64,000 nt of DNA from DTPU01 sp963827855 (GCA_963827855.1 CAWHBY010000004.1:744001-808000); one strand, 5' to 3'; positions 44,640 to 53,598 are shown, numbered from the stretch's first letter. The notes: generated by a model from the letters alone, not told the origin. Numbers and translations: made by a program.

Positions 44640-45578
44640 ATGGAGCGATTCCTGGTTACTGGCGGCGCAGGGTTCATCGGCTCGAACATCTGCAGGCGAC
44701 TCGTGGCCGAAGGACACCCGGTCAGGGTGGTGGATAACCTCTTGACCGGGAAGAAGTCCAACCTGGCCGGCATCCTGGACCGCGTGGAGTTCCTGGAGGC
44801 CGACATGGGCGACTCCAAGGTTGCCCGTGCGGCCATGAAGGGTGTCGACGTGGTGCTGCATCAAGGGGCGCTACCGTCTGTGCCCAGGAGCGTGGATGAC
44901 CCTGCCCTCACGCACCGTCACTGCGTGGATGCCACCTTCAATCTGCTCCTCGCTGCCCGGGACGCCAGGGTCAAGCGGTTTGTCTATGCGGCCAGTTCAG
45001 CCGCCTACGGCGACACGCCGACTCTGCCGAAGATCGAGACCATGGCGACCAACCCCCTGTCGCCATACGCAGTCGGCAAGCTCACGGGTGAGTACTACTG
45101 TTCCGTGTTTGCGGGCGTGTACGGGCTGGAGACGATCTCGCTACGCTACTTCAACGTCTTCGGCCCCTATCAGGACCCGACCAGCCAGTATGCGGCAGCC
45201 ATCCCTGCATTCGTCACCCTGATCCTCAAGGGCCAGTCGCCCACCGTATACGGTGACGGCGAGCAGAGCCGCGACTTCACCTACGTCGACAACGTGGTCC
45301 ACGCCAACCTCCTGGCGGCCCGGGCCAAGAAGACCTCCGGCCAGGTGGTCAATATCGCCTGTGGTGAGGCGGTCACGGTCAACGCCATCATCGCCATGAT
45401 CAATCGGGCCGTGGGCCGCAACGTCCAGCCCACGTATGTCCCCAGCCGGCCAGGAGACATCAAACACTCGCTGGCGGATATCGGCGCGGCCCGGCAGTTG
45501 ATTGGTTTCGAGCCGGTCGTGAGCTTCGAGACGGGGCTCAGCCGGGCGATCGATTGGTACCGCGAGAACCTGCTGTAG
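44640..45578 (+). CDS. NAD-dependent sugar-nucleotide epimerase (GalE/WbpP family)
   Basis: 312-aa extended SDR that interconverts UDP-sugars at C4, supplying surface polysaccharide. Cofactor loop TGGAGFIG near the start, then VVDNLLTGKK, catalytic AASSAAYGD and SPYAVGK (Tyr-xxx-Lys), LRYFNVFGPYQDP, GDGEQSRDFTYVDN and a C-terminal helix. The DPTSQYAAAIPAF stretch resembles UDP-GlcNAc 4-epimerases (WbpP), but substrate is not decided by sequence alone. ATG at 44640, 9 nt after rpsT. Confidence 0.9.
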   Translation: MERFLVTGGAGFIGSNICRRLVAEGHPVRVVDNLLTGKKSNLAGILDRVEFLEADMGDSKVARAAMKGVDVVLHQGALPSVPRSVDDPALTHRHCVDATFNLLLAARDARVKRFVYAASSAAYGDTPTLPKIETMATNPLSPYAVGKLTGEYYCSVFAGVYGLETISLRYFNVFGPYQDPTSQYAAAIPAFVTLILKGQSPTVYGDGEQSRDFTYVDNVVHANLLAARAKKTSGQVVNIACGEAVTVNAIIAMINRAVGRNVQPTYVPSRPGDIKHSLADIGAARQLIGFEPVVSFETGLSRAIDWYRENLL

Positions 45579-45612
45579 TCGTATTGCAGCTATCCCGCGA
45601 GAACCCTGTCCA

Positions 45613-45745
45613 GAAATCAAAAATCAAGAATCAAACAGCAAAGATACAAATCAAAAAATGAAAATCAACCTCACGCAGCCAGCCTTGCCCTCTTTGATCT
45701 TTGCATTGTGTTTTTGATCTCTGCTTTTTGATCTTTGATGTGTTT
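45613..45745. repeat. AT-rich 7-nt-period inverted repeat between convergent genes
   Basis: Left arm (45613-45668) drifts through AAATCAA-type 7-nt units; right arm (45690-45745) carries the inverse TTTGATC type. Markedly AT-rich against GC-rich neighbours. Could fold into a long imperfect hairpin and act as a two-way terminator. Confidence 0.6.
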
Positions 45746-45748
45746 CCC

Positions 45749-46150
45749 CTAGTCCGTTGCCTCCTGCTCCTGCAGCAACTGCGCCCGCTCTATGAGGTCC
45801 TTCCTCTCTACAGGCTTGCGGGGCTGCAGATCGAAGGTCCACTCGTAGCGGTCCACGATTCTGCCCGGCCACAAGACCTCGGCAAAGAAGTCAAACGGAA
45901 AGACATCGTACCACGGGGCCTTGATCGCCCGGTGGGTCGCCAGGATCTCGTACCCCTCCTTGCTGATCCGTACGTTGTAGTCGCCGTACCACTGGAAGGC
46001 CACAGTCACGGGCGACTGACCGATCTGCTCGTCATTGAGCACGACCGTAGCGTCCGAAGGCGAGGTGTTGACCTTGATCGTCCGCTCCACGCAGCCGCTG
46101 CCCGCTGCAGCCGCTACAACCAGCCAACCTAGGGCCTCGAGTCTCTTCAT
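45749..46150 (-). CDS. PEGA-domain lipoprotein
   Basis: 133 aa. Lipoprotein signal MKRLEALGWLVVAAAAGSGC, then a PEGA domain: IKVNTSPSDATVVLNDEQIG, SPVTVAFQWYGDYNVRISKE, GYEILATHR. C-terminal part W-rich then charged (ERKDLIERAQLLQEQEA). Envelope protein that may bind polysaccharide or the cell wall; role unknown. ATG 46150 has AAGGAAGG just upstream, better than the longer frame to 46186. Confidence 0.85.
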   Translation of the reverse strand: MKRLEALGWLVVAAAAGSGCVERTIKVNTSPSDATVVLNDEQIGQSPVTVAFQWYGDYNVRISKEGYEILATHRAIKAPWYDVFPFDFFAEVLWPGRIVDRYEWTFDLQPRKPVERKDLIERAQLLQEQEATD

Positions 46151-46190
46151 GGCCTTCCTTTGCATCGAAGAAAACACAACTCCCAACAGA

Positions 46191-46225
46191 GAACACAGAA
46201 CTCAGAACGCAGAACCCAGAATAGG
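46191..46225. repeat. 7-nt-period tract GAACnCA
   Basis: GAACACA, GAACTCA, GAACGCA, GAACCCA, GAATAGG: the fifth base changes while the frame of seven is kept. Lies in the leader of the PEGA lipoprotein gene. Confidence 0.65.
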
Positions 46226-46234
46226 ACCACCACA

Positions 46235-46263
46235 ATTATACCGGACCCCGGCTGCCAGGGAAG
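46235..46263 (-). promoter_or_regulatory. Promoter of the PEGA lipoprotein gene
   Basis: Minus-strand perfect TATAAT (46240-46235) with only a weak -35 candidate 16-17 nt upstream (46257-46263). Divergent from the pheT promoter. Confidence 0.4.
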
Positions 46264-46282
46264 AGCGGAGCCGGGCATAGAG

Positions 46283-46309
46283 TTGACAGGCCGGGCCGGG
46301 GTGGATAAC
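46283..46309 (+). promoter_or_regulatory. Candidate pheT promoter
   Basis: Consensus TTGACA (46283-46288), 15-nt spacer, GATAAC (46304-46309); 40 nt before the ATG. Confidence 0.4.
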
Positions 46310-46349
46310 CTGAAGGTTTTGGCTGGACACGGTTTTAGGGACGCCATCT

Positions 46350-48366
46350 ATGAAGATATCGCTGAATTGGGTCAATGACTACGTGGACGCTGGAATGGAT
46401 GCCCCTCACATCGCGCAGATCCTGATGGACCGCGGGTTCCCCTGCGAGAGTATCGAACAGGTCGGCGACGACTGGGTCATTGATGTGGAGGTCACCAGCA
46501 ATCGGGGAGACTGCCTCGGCCACATCGGCATCGCACGGGAGTTGGCCTGTGCAGCCGGCAGACCGCTTCGCCTGCCCCAGGTCGAGTATCCGGAGTCCCA
46601 GACCGAGGCCTCGCAGAAGGTCTCCGTGGAGATCGCCGAGCCGGATCTCTGCGGCCGCTACACAGCGAGGATCATCGACGGCGTCCGGGTCGGTCCCTCA
46701 CCCGATTGGATGGTCAGGCGCCTCGATGCTGTGGGCATGCGATCGGTCAGCAACGTAGTGGACGCCACCAACTATGCCATGCTGGAGTGCGGCCAGCCGC
46801 CGCACGCCTTTGACTACACCAAGATCGCCGAAGGCCGGATCATCGTGCCGCCTGGCCCGGCCCGGAGAGACGATCGTGAGCATCGACGGCACGCAGTGCT
46901 CGCTCAGTCCCGAGATGCTCGTGATCACGGATCCCAAGGGGCCCGTGGCCGTGGCCGGAGTGATGGGTGGTCTGGCCACTGAGGTGGATGACCGCTCGAC
47001 GACGATCTTGTTGGAGGACGCCCACTTTGACCCCGTGAGCATCCGCACGACCTCGCGAAGACTCGCCCTTCCCTCTGAGGCGTCGTACCGCTTCGGCAGG
47101 ATCGTCGATATCTCACAGATTGACTGGGCCTCGCGCCGAACCGCGCAACTGATAGTCCAGATCTCGGGCGGGACCGTGGCCAGGGGCGTAGTCGACGCCT
47201 TTCCGCGAAGGCCCACGGTCATCCAGACCGCGATGCGGCTGGAGCGGATGAGGGCCCTTCTCGGCATTGACGTCCCTGCCACTCAGGTCCTGTCCATCCT
47301 GGAGTCGCTCGGCTTCCAGCCCAGCCGGAAGGGTGACGCCGTGGCCTGCACGGTCCCATCCTGGCGGAGCGACGTGTATCGCGAAGTCGACCTCATCGAA
47401 GAGGTGGCCAGGTGTGTCGGGTACGACAAGGTGCCCACGCGGGACACCATCCACATTCGGGCCACGCTGGGCGACAGGCGGCAGGCGGTCCTGGCGGAGG
47501 TCGGCCGCGCACTGAATGCCTGCGGCTACTACGAGACCATCAACGTGGACCTCGTGGACAAGATGCTGGCCGACCTGTTTTCCGAAGGCGGCGAGGCGGA
47601 GGCCTTGTCTGTCCGGGACACGGCGCGCAAGGGAGGCAATTTGCTGCGCAAGACCTTGCTGGGCTCGCTCATGGGCGTGCTGAAGACCAATGTCTACGCC
47701 AAGAATCTGCCCTGCCGCGTCTTCGAGATCGCCGCGACGTTCGTGCCCGCAAAGGGACAGGGCAGACTGCCGGTGGAACGGACCCAGTTGGCCCTGGTGG
47801 CAGACGGTGATCTCCGACAGCTCCGAACCGCGGTGGAGGCGGTCGTCCACAGGCTCATTCCCGAGTCCCGGGTCGAGTTCGTTCCCCTGTCGCTGGGCTG
47901 GGCCGAAGCGGGCGCAGAGGTCCGCGTGAATGGAAAGCGGGTGGGCGTCGCCGGCCTGCTCTCAGACCAGGTCAACCAGGCCGTGGACATCAAACACATC
48001 CAGCCTGTGGCCGCAGAGATTGATTTCGACGAACTGATGGCCATGGCGGGCAAGGACCGCAAGCTCAAACCCCTTCCGCGGTTCCCCGCCATCGAGCGAG
48101 ACCTTTCCGTCGTGATCGACGAGCCGGTTCAGTGGAGCCAGATCGTGACCGTGATCCAGGGTCAGGCGCCCTCCGAGCTCGAAGAGATCCGCTTTGTCGA
48201 GGTCTACAGGGGCAAGGGCATCCCTTCAGGAAAGAAAAGTGTCACCTTGTCGCTGAGATTCCGCGACCAGGATGGCACGCTACAGCACGAGACGGTCGAC
48301 GGTTTCCAGAAGACCCTGATTCAGGCCCTCACCCGCGCCATGGGCGCCGAACTCAGGACCCTCTAG
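46350..48366 (+). CDS. pheT: Phenylalanyl-tRNA synthetase beta subunit, short form, +1 frameshift
   Basis: Charges tRNA-Phe with PheS (not in the window). The reconstructed product is about 671 aa. N-terminal MKISLNWVNDYVD is followed almost directly by DVEVTSNRGDCLGHIGIARE, so the EMAP-type tRNA-binding insert of long PheT is absent. B3/B4 core, B5 and the ferredoxin-fold anticodon-binding end (FPAIERDLSVVIDE ... VEVYRGKGIPSGKKSVTLSL) are present. Reading frame switches at 46848-46849, where one C too many turns IIVRLARPGETIV into a stop-bound frame. Both halves are well conserved and the gene is normally essential, so a sequence error is likely. Confidence 0.88.
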
Positions 48367-48367
48367 C

Positions 48368-48503
48368 AGCTATGAGCTATGAGCTATGAGCTATGAGCTA
48401 TGAGCTATGAGCTATGAGCTATGAGCTATGAGCTATGAGCCGTGAGTTGTGAGTCGTGTTTGGGCAAAGGGCGGCCCCAACTCATAGCCCATGGCTCACA
48501 GCT
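48368..48503 (+). repeat. 7-nt tandem repeat AGCTATG with inverted partner
   Basis: Two bases after the pheT stop: ten perfect AGCTATG units (48368-48437), then AGCCGTG, AGTTGTG, AGTCGTG. At 48479-48503 the inverse appears (ACTCATA, GCCCATG, GCTCACA, GCTT), so the whole can form a long hairpin around a GC-rich loop. Confidence 0.92.
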
Positions 48504-48519
48504 TCTTTGAGTGATGCGC

Positions 48520-48548
48520 TTGACTTTCGGCACCCGTGGTGATATACA
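48520..48548 (+). promoter_or_regulatory. Strong sigma70-type promoter of a non-coding unit
   Basis: TTGACT (48520-48525), 17-nt spacer, TATACA (48543-48548). Predicted start near 48555; no ORF follows before a perfect terminator. Confidence 0.6.
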
Positions 48549-48554
48549 TGAACT

Positions 48555-48789
48555 TGCAGGCTAACCCCTGCGATGTACGCCAGGATGGCCACGATTTGAA
48601 AGAACCGATACCCATGCTAAGGGAAATCGACGCTTGAAGCCTCGTGAACGCCTGGGTTCCCCGGGAATCTTGAGCACAAGCAATGATTACCCACTTGACA
48701 GTAATGGGTTCTTTTCAAAGACGCCATCCAGCGGCATTCGTGGAGGCCGGCCCGCAAACTTAAAAGGCCTGCACCTGTCAGGCCTTTTA
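48555..48789 (+). ncRNA. Putative structured RNA, rod-shaped, 6S-like
   Basis: About 235 nt between a good promoter and a perfect terminator, with no credible ORF. Nested complementary arms occur in order from outside in: GGATGGC (48583) with GCCATCC (48723); GAAAGAACC (48598) with GGTTCTTTTC (48707, one bulge); GGGAAATC (48621) with GATTACCC (48685, one mismatch); GCTTG (48632) with CAAGC (48677). That is a single long interrupted hairpin, the architecture of 6S RNA, which binds RNA polymerase. The identity is inferred from shape only; no conserved 6S sequence block was recognised, and RNase P, tmRNA and SRP RNA signatures are absent. Confidence 0.55.
48761..48789 (+). terminator. Perfect 11-bp intrinsic terminator
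   Basis: TAAAAGGCCTG (48761-48771), 7-nt loop, CAGGCCTTTTA (48779-48789). The A and T runs inside the stem let it work in both directions. It ends the non-coding unit 260 nt before glgP. Confidence 0.85.
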
Positions 48790-49050
48790 TGTTGGTAGCA
48801 AACGCCAAGCCTTTGGCCTCCTCTTTCCTCACTCAACGTCCCAAAAACCTCTTGAACCCGGCAACTGGATCTCGCGGTGTCAGGTTGCAGGTGGCAGGCT
48901 GATTCGCCTCCCAGGTCTCGTATAAAACCTCCTCAGAATGGGCCAGATGCCGGTAAAGGCGACAGAATCCCTGGCCGAAACATCCATAGAAGTGTTGCGC
49001 ATCCAGACGAGCGCGACCCATAGGATTGAGTTTTGGATGGGGAGTCGAGA

Positions 49051-51654
49051 ATGCCGACCGTACGGAGCTTCACTGTCTTGCCCGCCCTGCCGGAGCCTCT
49101 GAAGGACCTGGACCTGATTGCCAAGAATATGTTCTGGTGCTGGCACCCCGAGTGCGTGGCGCTCTTTGAACGCATGGACAACGCCCTCTGGGCCGCGTCC
49201 GGCCACAATCCGGTCAAGCTCTTGGGGCTCATGTCGCAGAGCAAGCTGGAGGCCTTGGCCGAAAATCAGGGCTTCTTGCACCAACTCCACAAGGTCGCGG
49301 ACCGACTCCGTGTCTATCTTGAAGGCCCCACGTGGTTTGACAAGGTGTGCGGCCAGCCCCCCAAGCCGGTGATCGCCTACTTCAGCGCCGAGTTCGGCGT
49401 ACACGAATGCCTGCCGATCTACGCGGGCGGTCTGGGCATCCTGGCCGGAGACCATCTCAAGAGCGCATCCGACCTGGGCATCCCCCTGGTCGCCGTGGGA
49501 CTGATGTATCAGAAGGGCTACTTCCGCCAGCACCTCAACATCGACGGCTGGCAGCAGGAGACCTACGCGGACAACGACGTGCACGGCATGCCCATGGACT
49601 TGGTTCGCATGGACAACGGCCAGCCTCTGACCATCAATGTGGACTACCCCGGCCGCAGCGTCGTCGCACAGATCTGGTGCGTGACGGTCGGCCGCGTGAA
49701 GCTCTACCTGCTCGACACCAACGTGGCGGCGAACTCGCCGGGCGACCGGATGATCACCAGCAGCCTCTATGGGGGCGATCGCGAGCTCCGCATACGCCAG
49801 GAGATCCTGCTCGGCATCGGCGGGATGCACGCCCTGATGGCCCTCGACCTGGAGCCGACGGTCTGTCACATGAATGAGGGACACGCAGCCTTCATGGCCC
49901 TGGAGCGGATCAGGCGGCTTCGGGCTGCCAGGGGCATGAGTTTCGAGGAGGCCCTGGAGACCACGAAGGCCGGCAACGTGTTCACGCTGCATACCCTGGT
50001 CAAGGCCGGACTCGATGAGTTCAGCGTAGACCTGATGGACAAGTACTTTGGCGGCTACATCCCGCACCTGGGCATCGACAGGAACCAGTTCCTGGCCCTG
50101 GGCCGGCTGCTGGCCGACGATGAGAACGAGGCCTTCAAGATGCCGGTGCTGGCCATGAAGCTGAGCGGCTACACCAATGGCGTCAGCGAGCTGCACGCAG
50201 AGGTTTCCCGCGGCGTATGGGGCACCCTCTGGCCGGGCGTGCCCGTGGACGAGGTCCCGATCAAGGCCATCACCAACGGCATCCACCTCAAGAGCTGGGT
50301 GTCACCGCAGATGGAACAGCTCTATGACCGGTACCTCGGGCCGAGCTGGTGTGACGAGGTCTTCGACAAGGCCGTGTGGGACGCCATCGACCAGATGCCG
50401 GACGAAGAGCTCTGGAGGACCCACCAGCGCTGCAAGGAACAGCTCATCGTGTTCGCCCGCAAACGTCTCAAGGCGCAGATGCAGCGCCGCGGCACCTACC
50501 ACACCGAGCTGCACAGGGCTGAAGAGGTCCTGGATCCCGAGGCCTTGACGATCGGCTTTGCCCGCCGCTTCGCGGGATACAAGCGGGGCGACCTGCTGCT
50601 CCGCGACACTGAGCGGCTGATCCGGTTGCTCTCCGACTCGCAGAAGCCCCTGCAGATCCTGTTCGCAGGCAAGGCCCACCCCAAGGACAACGAAGGCAAG
50701 GACATCATCCGCAACATCGCACGGTTTGCCTCTGCGGATCCCGTGCGGCGGAGGATCGTGTTCCTGGAAGACTATGACATCGACGTGGCCCGTCTGTTGG
50801 TCCAGGGCGTGGACGTATGGCTCAACAACCCCCGCCGCCCCATGGAGGCCAGCGGCACCAGCGGCATGAAGGCCGCAGCCAACGGCGTGCTGAATCTCAG
50901 CACCCTCGACGGCTGGTGGTGCGAAGGCTACACCCAGGATGACGGCTGGGCCATCGGCTCAGGCGAGGTCTACCAGGACGCCGAGTACCAGGATATGGTC
51001 GAGTCGCAGGCCATCTACGAGGTCCTGGAGAACGAGGTGCTCGCCCTGTTCTACAGCCGGGCTGCAGACAATCTGCCCCGCGCGTGGATCCGACGGATGA
51101 AGAACGCCATCCGGTTCATCGCCCCGCGGTTCAATACGCACCGCATGGTGGCCGATTACTGCCGCCGATTCTACAACCCGTCGGCAGCACGATGGCGGTA
51201 CCTGTGCGGCGACGAAATGGCCCAGGCCAGGGCCTTCTCCAAGTGGAAGTCGCATCTCCGCCGGAGTTGGTCCAACCTGGCCATCCGCGACGTCACGATG
51301 TCGATCCAGAACGGCCAGGCCAGCCATCCTCTGGACGCCAGGCAGCCCCAGATCAAGGCCGGCTCCGAGCTCGCCGTACGGGCTCGCGTGGCCCTGGGGT
51401 CGCTGAAGCCAAACGACGTGTCCGTGGAACTCTACCACGGCCTGATGGACACCTGGGGCAACATCAAGCAAGGCCGGGCCATCGCCATGACCTACGATCA
51501 GCCGGATGGCCAAGGCGACTGCCACTGGTTCTCCCGGTCCATTCCGTGTGACCGAACCGGCCAGTATGGCGTTGCCCTGCGGATCCTGCCCAGGCACCCG
51601 GACCTGGTCAACGTGTACGAGCCCGGGCTGATCCTGTGGGAAAGTGCCTCCTAG
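49051..51654 (+). CDS. glgP: Alpha-glucan (glycogen/maltodextrin) phosphorylase
   Basis: Releases glucose-1-phosphate from alpha-1,4-glucan; GT35, pyridoxal-phosphate dependent. 867 aa of the shorter bacterial/archaeal form. Visible: IAYFSAEFGVHECLPIYAGG, GILAGDHLKSASDLGIPLV, CHMNEGHAAF, KAITNGIHLKSWV, GFARRFAGYKRGDLL, NNPRRPMEASGTSGMKAAAN (the PLP lysine is in SGMKAA) and STLDGWWCEGY. ATG 49051 with GGGGAG 6 nt upstream is preferred to ATG 49033. A terminator follows directly. Suggests glycogen storage, together with the sugar enzymes araA and aldolase elsewhere in the window. Confidence 0.95.
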   Translation: MPTVRSFTVLPALPEPLKDLDLIAKNMFWCWHPECVALFERMDNALWAASGHNPVKLLGLMSQSKLEALAENQGFLHQLHKVADRLRVYLEGPTWFDKVCGQPPKPVIAYFSAEFGVHECLPIYAGGLGILAGDHLKSASDLGIPLVAVGLMYQKGYFRQHLNIDGWQQETYADNDVHGMPMDLVRMDNGQPLTINVDYPGRSVVAQIWCVTVGRVKLYLLDTNVAANSPGDRMITSSLYGGDRELRIRQEILLGIGGMHALMALDLEPTVCHMNEGHAAFMALERIRRLRAARGMSFEEALETTKAGNVFTLHTLVKAGLDEFSVDLMDKYFGGYIPHLGIDRNQFLALGRLLADDENEAFKMPVLAMKLSGYTNGVSELHAEVSRGVWGTLWPGVPVDEVPIKAITNGIHLKSWVSPQMEQLYDRYLGPSWCDEVFDKAVWDAIDQMPDEELWRTHQRCKEQLIVFARKRLKAQMQRRGTYHTELHRAEEVLDPEALTIGFARRFAGYKRGDLLLRDTERLIRLLSDSQKPLQILFAGKAHPKDNEGKDIIRNIARFASADPVRRRIVFLEDYDIDVARLLVQGVDVWLNNPRRPMEASGTSGMKAAANGVLNLSTLDGWWCEGYTQDDGWAIGSGEVYQDAEYQDMVESQAIYEVLENEVLALFYSRAADNLPRAWIRRMKNAIRFIAPRFNTHRMVADYCRRFYNPSAARWRYLCGDEMAQARAFSKWKSHLRRSWSNLAIRDVTMSIQNGQASHPLDARQPQIKAGSELAVRARVALGSLKPNDVSVELYHGLMDTWGNIKQGRAIAMTYDQPDGQGDCHWFSRSIPCDRTGQYGVALRILPRHPDLVNVYEPGLILWESAS

Positions 51655-51694
51655 CTCAGAACCCAGAACCCAGAACCCAGAACCCAGAAGAGGG
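51653..51694 (+). repeat. 7-nt-period tract AACCCAG at a stop codon
   Basis: Begins within the glgP stop (TAG 51652-51654): AGCTCAG, then AACCCAG four times, then AAGAGGG, running into the terminator stem. Confidence 0.85.
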
Positions 51695-51717
51695 CGTGCT
51701 CGGCACGCCCTCTCTTC
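51689..51717 (+). terminator. Intrinsic terminator of glgP
   Basis: AGAGGGCGTGC (51689-51699) pairs perfectly with GCACGCCCTCT (51703-51713) across a 3-nt loop, followed by CTTCTGTT. Confidence 0.85.
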
Positions 51718-51844
51718 TGTTGCCCAGCATGACTGGCACCGGCCTCAGGGCGAACGCAAAGTCCCTCCTGCGCATCGTGAGGATGAGAACAGGGTCCTGG
51801 TGACAGATGCCCTTTCTCGTGGCCCCGGCCTGTGGTCGCGTTGG

Positions 51845-52274
51845 CCAGGAGAACTGAAGGATTTCTTGGCCGCGAATAAACGCCAATACACGCGAATGCC
51901 TGCCGCCGGTTTTGACAGATTGGACTTGTTCGTGGCATCGCCGTACGCGACGCTTCGCGTCTACCGGTACGCCGCGGCGTACCGGGTGAGCTTCGCAGGT
52001 CTCCGCTTGAGCAAGCCCGCTTGCTCCGCGAAGGCCGCCCTTGGCGACGCAGTCGCCGAGGCACGGCGAAGCCGTGGATCAGGCGGCGGAGTCACGAACA
52101 CGTCAAGACCCACGCCCCCGCGCCAGCATTCGCGTCTATTCGCGTTCATTCGCGGCAAGAAACCAAGAACGCTTCCCAGCCAGTCACGCCCACGACGGCA
52201 TCGGTCTGTCCGCCCACGGTGGATGATAGAGAACCTACGTCTCTTTGATGCAGGCCGACTCTGCGATTGCCCTG
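51845..52274 (+). repeat. Dispersed ~400-bp intergenic element, copy C, with 95-bp side module
   Basis: Left end CCAGGAGAACTGAAGG then a GCCGCGAATAAACGCCAAT block; right end (52118-52165) carries the inverted form (CGCGTTCATTCGCGGCAAGA). The inside is palindrome-rich (GCGACGCTTCGCGTC; GGTACGCCGCGGCGTACC). The side module at 52176-52274 (AGAGAACCTACGTCTCTT and flanks) repeats 29803-29897 inverted. It occupies most of the 678-nt gap before the NamZ-type gene; open frames here are not protein-like. Confidence 0.75.
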
Positions 52275-52314
52275 GCACCGGCCTGGTGAGGACTGGCCAG
52301 AGGCTCCACGGGGG

Positions 52315-52323
52315 TGGTACAAT
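52315..52323 (+). promoter_or_regulatory. Extended -10 promoter, near-leaderless
   Basis: TG-G-TACAAT (52315-52323) ends 9 nt before the ATG at 52333; no -35 box and no ribosome binding site seen. Confidence 0.4.
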
Positions 52324-52332
52324 GCCTCGGTC

Positions 52333-53598
52333 ATGACTACGAACGTCGTTCAACCTTCTGCAACAGGCGGCGCCGCACGGCTAATCCCGGCGGCGGCCTT
52401 GCTCGTGTTGTGGGCTGGTAGCTTGCCCTGCTCGGCAGCCGTCCGGACCGGGCTGGACCGCATCGGTGACTATGCCGCCCTCTTTGCAGGTAGGCGTGTG
52501 GGCGTGATCGCCAACCAGACCTCCGTGGACGGCCGCGGCAGGTTCATCGTGGAGATCCTCAACGCGCTGCCGGGCGTCACGGTCACGGCCCTGTTCGCAC
52601 CCGAGCACGGGTTGTGGGGCACCGGCCAGGCAGGCCAGGACATCGAGTCCGGCGAGCATCCCGTCTACCGCATCCCCGTCTACAGCCTGTATGGCCAGAC
52701 CCAGAGGCCCACGCCCGCGCAGCTCAGCCACGTGGACGTGCTCGTCTTCGACATCCAGGACGTCGGCGCGAGGTTCTACACCTACATCTGGACCATGGCC
52801 CTGGCCATGGAGGCCGCCGCAGAGGCCGGCAAGGGCTTTGTCATTCTGGATAGACCAAATCCCATTACGGGCCTGCGGACTGGAGGCCCCTGCCTGGATC
52901 GCTCGTTTGCCAGCCTCACGGGCCTCTATCCGATACCCGTGATCCACGGGATGACGGTCGCTGAGCTCGGCCGTCTGTTCAATGGGGAGGGGTGGCTGGC
53001 AGCGCCAGGCCGATGCGACCTGACGGTCATCGCGATGGAGGGGTGGCGCCGCGACCTGTGGTTCGACCAGACGGGTCTGAGTTTCGTCAGGCCGTCACCC
53101 AACATGCCTGACCTGGAGACTGCAGAGGTCTACCCGGGCCTGGCCCTGCTGGAAGGGACGAACGTCTCCGAAGGCAGGGGCACGGATCTGCCCTTCCGCC
53201 AGTTCGGCGCGCCCTGGATCGATCCCAACCAGCTTGCGGACCGGCTGAATGGTCTGTCCCTGGTCGGACTGCGGTTTACGCCCGTGACCTTCACGCCTTC
53301 CGGCTCCAAGTGCAAGGACCAGGCCTGCGGCGGTGTTCGCCTGGCCGTCACGGACCGCGACCGGCTCGACCCCTTCTGGGCGGGCGTGCAGATCGTGGCC
53401 CAGATCCAGCGGATGTGGCCATCCGATTTCCAGTGGGACGCGGTCCAATTCGATCGGCTCTGCGGGACCGATGCCGTACGAAAGGCGGTCACCGGCCACC
53501 AGGACCTTGCCGCCCTGCGCAGCGCGTGGGATGGCCAGGTGAAGGCCTTCGTGCCCATTCGCCAGAAATACCTCCTCTACCCACCGCCCCCGCCATGA
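52333..53598 (+). CDS. DUF1343 / NamZ-type exo-beta-N-acetylmuramidase family protein
   Basis: 421 aa, exported (LIPAAALLVLWAGSLPCSA). The NamZ family removes terminal MurNAc from peptidoglycan fragments. Family segments: VGVIANQTSVDGRGR, LFAPEHGLWGTGQAGQ, VPVYSLYGQTQRPTP, LVFDIQDVGARFYTYIWTMA, ILDRPNPITG, IPVIHGMTVAELGRLF, SPNMPDLETAEVYPGLALLE, GTNVSEGRGTDLPFRQFGAPW. Probably cell-wall recycling in the periplasm. The ATG at 52333 is chosen for the signal peptide; the frame is open to 52267. Upstream is the repeat element C. Confidence 0.9.
   Translation: MTTNVVQPSATGGAARLIPAAALLVLWAGSLPCSAAVRTGLDRIGDYAALFAGRRVGVIANQTSVDGRGRFIVEILNALPGVTVTALFAPEHGLWGTGQAGQDIESGEHPVYRIPVYSLYGQTQRPTPAQLSHVDVLVFDIQDVGARFYTYIWTMALAMEAAAEAGKGFVILDRPNPITGLRTGGPCLDRSFASLTGLYPIPVIHGMTVAELGRLFNGEGWLAAPGRCDLTVIAMEGWRRDLWFDQTGLSFVRPSPNMPDLETAEVYPGLALLEGTNVSEGRGTDLPFRQFGAPWIDPNQLADRLNGLSLVGLRFTPVTFTPSGSKCKDQACGGVRLAVTDRDRLDPFWAGVQIVAQIQRMWPSDFQWDAVQFDRLCGTDAVRKAVTGHQDLAALRSAWDGQVKAFVPIRQKYLLYPPPPP

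Noticed and set aside
48368..48458. CRISPR or origin iterons (AGCTATG repeats)
   Set aside because: Units of 7 nt without spacers, no replication or cas genes nearby; belongs with the other 7-nt-period tracts.
51644..52336. 230-aa plus-strand open frame before the NamZ-type gene
   Set aside because: Starts inside glgP's end and runs through a terminator and the repeat element; no protein-like composition.
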